A stretch of 64,000 nt of DNA from Phoronis australis (lineage: Eukaryota > Phoronida > Phoronidae), in assembly GCA_002633005.1 (NCBI GenBank), contig NMRA01000387.1, positions 303,681 through 367,680 of the forward strand, given 5' to 3'. A program made the translations under genes and the position numbers. Below, in pieces: positions 55,568 through 64,000 of this stretch. The first letter of the stretch is position 1. The number at the start of each line of letters is the position of its first letter. The notes under the pieces were generated by a model that did not search any database, was not told where the DNA came from, and saw only the letters and a program-made list of their open reading frames with translations.

Positions 55568-56186
55568 GTAAACGGCTACAATTTTGCTACACCTTGGTGT
55601 ATATTTGAATTTGACTTTATGATTCTGAAATGGCATTTCAGCAGAAAATAAACATAAACATGAACGAAGAAGTCCGCTACTGCCTGAACGTTATTAAAAG
55701 TATGCCAACTAAGTATTTCGAACTGGACTTCAGCATTCCCTAGCCACGATAACATCGTAAATATTTTTACAGTTCCGGATTGTCCTCGTGGTAATGTCCT
55801 ACCAAAATAAAGGTATGACTGCATTTTGTAGACGAAAGAAACTGGTGAAAACGCAAGCTGACACAAGTCTGGGCGAGATGTCATGCGTTACAAATAATGC
55901 ATGGATTGCACTATAGTTCAGTTTCTTGTGTATGCGAAACAGACCCCGGTTTTGTATGAGTACATGTAGATGCCCTAGGTTTGACTTTGGATTTTCCGAG
56001 CAGCTACACAGAAGAAAATCGTTTTTAATCACAACAAGCATAATCTAAGTCAAATTTTGTTCTGGTAGGATTAAGGATAATTTTACCAATTTGAAACTTT
56101 CAAGCCCATTAAAACAACGTCATGAAAATCCCAGGAGAGAGACTATATTTGATATGAGCCTAATTTTCGTCTGTATGTTCTTCCAG

Positions 56187-56319
56187 CGTGTTTAGCCCCA
56201 GTTTCCTCATCTTCATCGCATGTGTCACGCCTCAGCTATGGTTCATTCAGATCAAGCATATCGGCGATACGATCAAAAACAGCACGGAGAACAGCAGCAT
56301 TACACTTTCGGCAACAATC
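56187..56319 (+). CDS. TMEM26: TMEM26-like copy C, exon 2
   Basis: Acceptor TGTTCTTCCAG, donor GTAAGG, 133 nt. Encodes FSPSFLIFIACVTPQLWFIQ, IKHIGDTIKN and NSSITLSATI. The family motif ELHH has become QIKH. No exon 3 equivalent (LILARWVLPI) is seen up to 64000, so the gene is truncated, pseudogenic, or continues beyond the window. Confidence 0.85.
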
Positions 56320-56342
56320 GTAAGGACAACATTGTAATTAAC

Positions 56343-56496
56343 ATAGGCGGATTCGGGGGGGTTCAGGGGGATCCAGACCCCCTTTTTCCCTTGATTTTAG
56401 TGATATAATTCTAGAATTTTCAAATTTTTGACTTGGGCCCCCTTTATAAAAAATCCTTGATCCGATCCCCCTTTAAAAATCCTGAATCTGCCTCTG
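56343..56496. mobile_element. 154-bp G-rich insertion with ATTAAC target duplication
   Basis: Flanked by ATTAAC (56337-56342 and 56497-56502). It starts ATAGGCGGATTCGGGGGGGT and ends CCTGAATCTGCCTCTG. Same family as 46024-46180. Its copy at 59615-59768 is part of the allelic repeat. It lies 23 bases after the exon 2 donor. Confidence 0.8.
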
Positions 56497-57073
56497 ATTA
56501 ACGTTGTTTATTCATTGATAATTTCACGAGTATCAATACAAAGTCAACTCGTCACCACTCATACAGCTACCAGCTGTAAAAATAATATTTTAGTATTTTT
56601 TACGAATATGGCCATGTCAGTAATAAANATCGTGTCGTCGGGCTCCTTTGACTTGCCAGTGAGCATTATACTCAGTTGCCAGTGGTAACCTACTTTAGCA
56701 TACGATATTTTCGAAGCTTAGTGTGATAAAATGTGTAGTAAGCTGTAATAGTTGCTAAATCTTAATTTGTAGATTCCATATATTTCTATTTTGTTTAAAT
56801 TTTCAATTGGTGTTGAGTAACAACATTATCTGACAAAAATAGCTCGGCTTTTCTTCAAGTAAAAGGTCACGACCTCCGACTCCGGGCCTTTGACATAGAA
56901 AGTAGTTACAAAACCGAAGCGAGTGGAGAAAGGTAGATCGATTCATTGCAATGTTTCTCGTTCAGTATGTGGTATAAATAGATTATTACATGTTCTCAGT
57001 GGTTATCCCCCTTATAGAGAGCCTGAGTGGATTTTGGAGAATTATCGCCCGAGGGGAGTCTCCAAAATCCACT

Positions 57074-57657
57074 CCACTCTGGTTCCCTGCGTGAGGCTAG
57101 GTGGTCGGTAGCCAGCACGCAGGTATCACTTAATTTCCTTTGGGATTTTTTTTACACCGGCGTTTCTGATTGGCTGGTCAAATTTTCAGTCAACAGGCAG
57201 TGCTTTACGCAAACAAACTGGCATGACTGATGGAGCAAGTGTAAATGTGGTCTGTTGTACAGACAAATCGGTGCTTAAAATTCATTTTCAAGAATCCCAG
57301 AAATTGTGGTTGCCCCTTTTCAGAGTGCATCCTTCTACTGTCGATGACTTTTGTTTACGATACTGTCCTGTATTCATACAGTATGAATAAATAACACCGC
57401 AACGGTTATATCTGCCAGATATGTGTTTATTGTACATGTATGCCGCTTCAAGCTCGCAGCTATTAAACATTACTGCTGAAACGAAATAGTTGCTGCTACG
57501 CTACTTGCATGACAAGGCTAAAAATCGTTCATAGTCCGCCGTTTTTCACGTTGTTGTAAAGCTAACCAATGACTGCCGAGGTTAAACCAACCAATGCTAA
57601 AGCGCGGGCTACTGCGTGATACCTGCGTGCTGGCTAGGCACGTAGGGAACCAGCGAG
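57074..57657. mobile_element. Second full copy of the CTCGCTGG MITE
   Basis: The ends CTCTGGTTCCCTGCGTGAGG and GCACGTAGGGAACCAGCGAG match the element at 40508. The interior shares ACGCAAACAAACTGGCATGA and GTCTGTTGTACAGACAAATC. The flanks AATCCACT and AATTCACT suggest a diverged target duplication. Non-coding. Confidence 0.75.
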
Positions 57658-57952
57658 AATTCACTAGGCTCTAGAATACGGAGATAACGACTTCGTCATG
57701 TAGTAATCTATATGTACGTAATTTTTTGATATTACATGGGCGAATTCCAAAGGAGTGCAAAGTAGAAATCCATACGCCTTACATTTATCGTCTGCAGAAC
57801 ACTAATACCAAAGACCGTAGTACGGTCTCTGCTAATACCAACAAACAAACGTGACAGTTTATGATCGACAAATTGAGTGTCGCAACTGTACGTACTCCCA
57901 GTCGGAAGGACATGCAAACAACTTCTTAAACACACCCATCTTCGGCGGCGAA

Positions 57953-58210
57953 TTCATGCGCGCACCCAGCCTAAAATATGGGGGGCTCGAATTTTTCAGT
58001 GTGTGGATCTTTTACTGGAAAAAATAACGGGAACTAAAACAACGAGGTACTACGTTCAGACCTATGAATTGTGCATTCCCACCGAATTCCTGTGGACTTT
58101 TGTCTCGTTTTCTCGGACTTTTGGTTCTCTGAGACGGACCTTTTTACCCCACTTCGACAAATGGGGAGCTCGTTCGAGCCCCCCGAGCCTCTCTGGGTAC
58201 GCGCATGGAA
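57953..58210 (+). mobile_element. Short interspersed element (GCGCACCCAGCCTAAAAT family)
   Basis: From ATGCGCGCACCCAGCC to GAGCTCGTTCGAGCCCCCCG. Present inverted at 35697-35935. Apparent open frames are inconsistent between copies, so it is non-coding. Confidence 0.55.
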
Positions 58211-58569
58211 TTCCATATCTATATTCATTCAAACGGAGACGAGCCCCAACTCAGAGCGCAATTTACAATAGATACGTTTAAAATAAAGCTATTAAAAAGT
58301 TTACTTCACATTGCGCAACCGTGTTTTAACACAGAAGTTGCGCCATGTGGTTGAAAGTTTTATACACGTCAAGTTTTTCGGCAAAAAGGTCGCTTTTGCA
58401 CTTCATGTGAGAAGCCTCGGGATTTTTACGAAATTTTCAAGAGGTTTTGCCCATATCAGAAACCTGAAACTAGTGTATGATTCTCTATAATTATTATTAT
58501 TATTTATGTCGCTTATATTTGCATATCGTGTACGACGCTACTTCGACTTGAAAGGATGATCCTGGTAGA

Positions 58570-58711
58570 GTTCAGTAACGCTATGCATCGCTAAAATGCA
58601 AGACTTCGCGAGGTTGCGTGAGATTTTGATTTTAAGTGAGAACGCGTGATTTGGATACATTTTAGCGAGGTCCTAGCATAGGTCCTAGGGTTACTGAACT
58701 CTTTCTTAATG
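58570..58711. mobile_element. Inverted-repeat element AGAGTTCAGTAAC
   Basis: The left end AGAGTTCAGTAACGCTATGC..CGCTAAAATG pairs with the right end CATTTTAGCGAGG..GGGTTACTGAACTCT. Total length about 142 bp. A MITE-like foldback with imperfect arms. A fragment occurs at 29325. Confidence 0.6.
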
Positions 58712-59458
58712 AATTAAGTAGTGGCGGTGGTAGTGGTGGTGGTTTGCAACCAGAAAAGGTGACAAAGACTGTTATGGCGGCAAAAATTGTTTGAATACTT
58801 GTGACGTGGAGTGTATATACGGTAAATACATATAAAATATTATTTGAAATTGTCCAGAGCGACTGACTCCCACTGTCTCGACTTTAACTTGAAAATAATC
58901 TCAATTCTTCAACAGGAGCGTCCTCGAGTGTTTCGTTGGCTCAACACAAACGAAAAGTTGCACGTACTTGCGAGGTAATGCAAAATGTACACCAGGTGGC
59001 ACTGCAATGCATGCTTGTCCAAACATAGGCAACTGCTGTAATACCCTTGGTCCATTCATGGATAAAAATGGCCTTTGACAGGCAAAGGTACATTTGCACC
59101 GTATTCTAGACGCGGGTTCTCCTTTCGTGAGCGCGATTCAAACACAAAAATCGGAACATTCAGATTAACTCAAAACCTGAACTTTGTTTCAAGCTCCTAG
59201 CGTGGGAGGCTAAAAAGGGACACTTAAGATATCAGTCTAAATATATGTTTCGGAGAATTCACAAAAAGGTAAATACCGTTGTTTCACACACCAGACAAGG
59301 ATAACGGTGATGAAAAAAGCGTTTTGCTGTGCCAAGTAAACACTTGCTGATAATTTACAACGAGCCAGACAATCCAAGCTGCAGAGAAATCAAGAAACAG
59401 ATTTTGATTGTAAAGCTACAAGGAGCACACATATATTAGTTTGAAGAGTGANTTCCAG

Positions 59459-59591
59459 CGTGTTTAGCCCCAGTTTCCTCATCTTCATCGCATGTGTCAC
59501 GCCTCAGCTATGGTTCATTCAGATCAAGCATATCGGCGATACGATCAAAAACAGCACGGAGAACAGCAGCATTACACTTTCGGCAACAATC
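59459..59591 (+). other. Second copy of TMEM26-like C exon 2 (probable assembly duplicate)
   Basis: Same 133 bases as 56187-56319, including acceptor and donor. The first exon is missing because the sequence jumps at the N at 59452. It should not be counted as a fourth gene. Confidence 0.85.
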
Positions 59592-60011
59592 GTAAGGACA
59601 ACATTGTAATTAACATAGGCGGATTCGGGGGGGTTCAGGGGGATCCAGACCCCCTTTTTCCCTTGATTTTAGTGATATAATTCTAGAATTTTCAAATTTT
59701 TGACTTGGGCCCCCTTTATAAAAAATCCTTGATCCGATCCCCCTTTAAAAATCCTGAATCTGCCTCTGATTAACGTTGTTTATTCATTGATAATTTCACG
59801 AGTATCAATACAAAGTCAACTCGTCACCACTCATACAGCTACCAGCTGTAAAAATAATATTTTAGTATTTTTTACGAATATGGCCATGTCAGTAATAAAG
59901 GGATATAGTTTTGAAACCAAAAATGTGCCCACTCAAGACAATATATTTAAATTCAACTTAAACGAAAATGCGTGTTTGCGTGAAGAAAACCTGCGGGCAA
60001 GAATCCCGTAA

Positions 60012-62540
60012 CAACAGCGTTTAACAAACTCCATGATCTATATTTTAAAACAGGTAATTGAAATTTTAAGTAATTGGTACAGTCCATACCTGTTCAGGCA
60101 AACGTTTTGTCTACAAAATATTCATTAGTTACCAAAATGCCAACGTACATCTAATCAGTCCAAAAAAGCTGTTAAGTGCAAGTTACTTCTAAACCCCGTT
60201 TCCGTAAAAGGAGAAGATGGTTAAATTATAAGTAATAACTTTAATAAATGAAAGAAATGACTACATGTAACAAGATAGCTATTTGATACTCCCCAAGTCG
60301 CACTCCATGGCAAAATAATGACATCACAACTAACTTCACAAATTTCTTACAATTTGACTTACTCTCACTTGTAACACGAAATAAATTTGATGGCACATGT
60401 TGTTTTAAATAAGTCTTTACCTCATCTCTTTCCAAAGTTATGCAGGTTTTTGTCCAAACATTTACGGTGTTTGCATTTTTCTGTTTTTATGGAAACGTAG
60501 CGGGAAGTTTTGTTCAAAAACTTTGTGGCATCAAACGATTTTCAGGTGCACTGGCTCGAGAGTTATCTACGGGTACTAGCTAATGGTTGCCAAACTGAAG
60601 AGTGAACTAAATTTATTTCGAAACAGGCTGGTTCCCCGTTTAAGACTGATTTTTAGGGCTCATTTCGGAAAATTGTTTGTCTCGTCAATGGTGACACTTT
60701 CAAGTATAATCTGTAACTGTTTCGAATTAATGCGTTGACCTGATTACTTTTATAGCTGTGTGATAGCGTCTGGGGACTACAAACATTAAAATACCGGGGA
60801 AAATGATACTTATAAAAATAAAAATACTTGATCTCTTCTGTCATAACATGTGTTTGTATTTCAACAGGAATGTGCAGTATATTTGAAAAGGTAGATTGAA
60901 CGTAGGCCTCCGGCCCATGTCATGTGTAAACGATTAACAGCTAAAACAGGCCATGCATCACACAGTGCTATTTACAACAGCACTGTCGTATAACTTTGTC
61001 CCTCATGTGAAACGGAACGCTTGCAACGTTATTCTAAGGTTTTGAGTGGCAGGTTTAATGTGTGAAGACATTAAAGTGATAAGATTGTGCTCACTGAATA
61101 AAAATACGTGAAAGTAATTAAATAAAAAACGTGCGATACTCTTCTTCAATTTTTTCGTTTGCCTAAACTAGAGAAAATACGAAAGTAAGCGCTCCTGGCT
61201 GGAGATAACAACATGTCTACCTCGTCCGTCTGAAGACAGCAACATGAACATTTAAAGCCAGTTACATCAGTAAGCAGAAGGCAGCGATTAGAGTTTTATC
61301 CAACCTACATGTTTCTAGCAGTGGTTGTTGTATTGAGATTCATGATGTGCAAAAGTACTTGAACAAGGGCGGCGAAGATCATCAATTGTTTTAGTGAGGG
61401 GGAAACGCTTTTTCAGAAATCGTGATCGGGCTCTTTTTGTGGCCGTGATACGGGAAATGCGGGCGNATGGCGGGTTTCGGGAATGGAAATTTATTGGGAT
61501 TGGGATCGAAACGAATTCGACACCGGGAATCGAGAAAAGGGCCAAAAAACCCGGGAACAGGGAATGGGACACCCCTTACCCCCCTCTTTTTGCATTAACT
61601 TATTTTCGTGTTACTCTAACTCGAAATCGAACATTTCTCATTGGCTTGTTGCACAACAAATTCACACGATGTAGTAACAAAACGCAATAGGGCCTCACAG
61701 GCGTCATAGAAAATAAAACCTGCTACCCCGAGATTAATTTTCAAAGTAGTAGCAGTAGTAGTATATATTGTTTTGAAAAAATGATTGAAATAGGACACAA
61801 CATCTTGTTTTGACGGGACATTTATTCACATATAACTATGTAAGCAAAACAAGGGAAAACCGTTGTCACTTCCACATTAAGTTTAAAGCGCACTGAAAAC
61901 TTCATTAGCAAAATGTACTAAATCGGCATAAGCGACTTACAGTTAGACGAATTGACCGATGGCTACTAATAGGAAGGTAGTCCACTTTGAATGTCATCAT
62001 TTCCTTCATCACACGTTGAGGTGTCTTGCAACAGCACGTGTCCCACTAAACATAAGATTAATTATCCTTTTATGAAGCTCTCGTGAGCATATAACGTTTC
62101 AGTTTTTAAGAATTCCCACCATGCATTTTCTTAGATTTTGAGGTTTCAGTTAGCTAATATAACATGAGTATCATCATATCTAACTAAATAAGCAATTTTT
62201 ATGCCAAACAGTCGCGAATTTTTTAATTTTGAAGAAAAATTAGTTATTTCCAAGTTTCCCGCCAAATGATGTAAAAGGTGGAAGACGTTTAGTCAATTGA
62301 CAATCAATTTCAAATGGCGGAACACGGCAGATCAGAAGACGAGGACGATTTTGAGTGAGAACTGGACTATTCCGTGTATTCGAAACATAACCAGAGAAAG
62401 GCTGGATAAAGGCAGTTAGAGTGTAACAGAAAACATCACAAAAATTTGAAATCAGCTGGAGAGAGAGTAAAGACAGCAAACAATCCTGGCACACATTTGA
62501 TATTAAGAAGAAATATGTAACGACGAATATTAAACCGGAG
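60012..62540. other. Intergenic region without supported genes
   Basis: No exon is supported. The single N at 61466 lies in a purine-rich stretch (GGGAATGGAAATTTATTGGG, GGGAACAGGGAATGGGACAC, 61440-61575). The remainder is AT-rich. Confidence 0.55.
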
Positions 62541-62544
62541 CAAT

Positions 62545-63911
62545 AGATAAATTATTTCTACTCTCTGTTTGAAAGCCGTTATTTTGTTACTAATCCGGAG
62601 TTCACTGAATTTCATGCGTTTATTGAGACCATAGTAAAAATGACAACAATTCAAGTAATGCCATTGTTGAAATGGAGCTGGACGCTGAGAACACAAAAAA
62701 CTGAAATTATACAAACCATCAGTAGTATGATGGACGGAACTTCACCGGGATGTGATAAAATTAGCATTAAGTTCTACAAGTATGCTAATAATAAGTTCCA
62801 TCTACAACTACTTTTTTAAAAATGGGGTGTTTCCAAAAGAACGGACAAAATCCATTATAGTGCCAAAATTCCTGAAAAATTCCCTCATGCAAGTCACAGC
62901 CAAAATATTCGAAAAATATTATGCCAGCGACTTCAAAAACGGTCGTAAAGAGAAAACGTAATTAGTATGTCTCAAGCTGCGTTTAGTAAAGGACACAGTA
63001 CGGTGGATCACATGTTTGCTTTATGTACATTAGTAATTAAATATTTGTCACGAGAGAAAGATAGATTCTGTTGTGCTTTCGTGGATTTTAAAGCCGCTTT
63101 AGAAGTATATGTAGAAGTGCATTATATTTTAAATTAAAGAACAATCGCATAGAAGGTAAGATGTATAAGATAACCAAAGGAATGTACGCGGAAATAAAAG
63201 CGTGCGTGAGATTGAATAATGGGATCTATACGGAGTTCTTTTATTGTCAGAATGGTCTAAAACAAGGCTCACAGCTATCACCGTTTTTGTTTATTTTATT
63301 CTTAAATGATTTTGAGCAAAAATTAAAATCCGGTGGTGGTGAAAAATGTCCATGGGATCAACGGAACTATTGCATTTGCTGTTTGCTGAGATTTGATTTT
63401 TAGGACTGCCGAAAAAATTGAATATTTTTATGAGTATTGTCAGAAATGGAAGTTGATTGTTAATATGTCGAAGACTAAGATAACTGTTTGCAGAAACGAT
63501 GGAATGATAAGATCGTATGAAAAATGGACATATGATGGAAACACTGTTAATGTTGTAAAAGTATGTAAATATTTAGGATTAATGTTTACTAGAGGTTCGT
63601 GGTCTTGCCCACAGAAAACTCTATCACAGGCTGCTTAGGCAGTGAATTTAACGAGGAAAAATGTCAATGGTTTTAGTGCACTACTCATTAAAGTTAGTTT
63701 GAAATTATTCGACTGTAAGATACTGCAGATACTTCATTATGGCTGTGAGATCTAGGGTTTGAGTGAGGGCTCATGTATTGAAACAGTCCACACCAAATTT
63801 TGTAAAGAAATTTTGAATTTGCCTAGCACAGAAATTTTACCGGCTGTTAGAGGTGAGATGGGTCGTTACTCCTTGATTGCATACCGACTTTCTGGAATTA
63901 TGAAATATTGA
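62545..63911 (+). mobile_element. Degenerate non-LTR retrotransposon (LINE) RT fragment
   Basis: Several frames give reverse-transcriptase motifs in order: INYFYSLFES, then EIIQTISSMMDGTSPGCDKI, AFSKGHSTVDHMF..LVIKYLSREK, CAFVDFKAA, then QNGLKQGSQLSPFLFILFLN (GxxQGxxLSPxLF) and EYCQKWKLIVNMSKTKI. The C-terminal part has YGCEI..GLSEGSCIETVHTK, FCKEILNLPST and GEMGRYSLIAYRL. The catalytic FADD segment reads FAVC with a stop, and frames change many times. An inactive copy, clade not assigned. Confidence 0.75.
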
Positions 63912-64000
63912 TTAAAACTATTAAAAAGCGATACGTCAAAAATTACATATCATTGATGTGAATGGTAATACAATATGACGGAAAATGTTGATAAACCGTG

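Larger units (their letters stand above)
54631..56627 (+). repeat. Sequence repeated at 58736-59899 (probable allelic contig)
   Basis: 54631-55346 equals 58736-59451 with a constant offset of 4105 and a few substitutions. 56181-56627 equals 59453-59899 with an offset of 3272. The middle part, 55347-56180, which holds exon 1 of copy C, is replaced by the single N at 59452. Each block ends at a single N (56628, 59452). Confidence 0.85.

Noticed and set aside
1-64000. CRISPR arrays, bacterial operons, rRNA genes
   Set aside because: None seen; the window is clearly metazoan nuclear DNA and no regularly spaced short repeats with unique spacers occur.

Overview
This is eukaryotic (metazoan) nuclear DNA: multi-exon genes with GT-AG introns, long AT-rich intergenic stretches, several transposon families and N-filled gaps. 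The first gene is a CBP/p300 acetyltransferase orthologue with the full animal domain order. The second gene family matches TMEM26. High sequence polymorphism, MITE-rich introns and the gene content suggest a marine invertebrate (cephalochordate, hemichordate or lophotrochozoan). The species cannot be fixed from the sequence.

Region 1 (1-18.9 kb, + strand): the 3' three quarters of a CBP/p300 gene. Nineteen coding exons were traced. Their splice phases agree end to end, giving 1659 residues from just before KIX to the stop at 18184. Domains in order: KIX, a SUMO-motif-rich linker, bromodomain, CH2/PHD, HAT with a lysine-rich autoinhibitory loop, ZZ, TAZ2, NCBD and a long glutamine-rich tail. 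The N-terminus, including TAZ1, lies upstream of the window. One HAT exon is duplicated around a single N at 12401; this looks like an assembly artefact. An intron holds a 103-base imperfect hairpin.

Region 2 (20.7-53.8 kb): two paralogous copies of one gene block, A (about 20.8-32.3 kb) and B (about 41.2-53.8 kb). Each block has minus-strand genes pointing away from a plus-strand TMEM26-like gene. The minus-strand genes are an unfamiliar secreted or membrane-anchored acidic protein, whose signal peptide is assembled from a 9-base exon, a 9-base microexon and a third exon, plus an uncharacterised membrane protein. In A the minus-strand genes are damaged while TMEM26-like is intact. In B the minus-strand reading frames are better preserved, but the contig ends at an N (41189). 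Between the blocks (32.3-41.2 kb) I see only repeats.

Region 3 (54-60 kb): a third, incomplete TMEM26-like copy (exons 1 and 2 only). It lies in a stretch where 54.6-56.6 kb reappears at 58.7-59.9 kb around single Ns, again probably a false duplication. A Penelope-like fragment lies just upstream. The window ends in a degenerate non-LTR retrotransposon (62.5-63.9 kb).

Mobile DNA is a main feature: a tRNA-derived SINE split by a 584-bp long-TIR MITE, a TIR-only derivative with an empty site in the paralogous block, short G-rich insertions with 6-bp target duplications, a TRIM-like direct-repeat pair, THAP-domain fragments and a 25-bp minisatellite.
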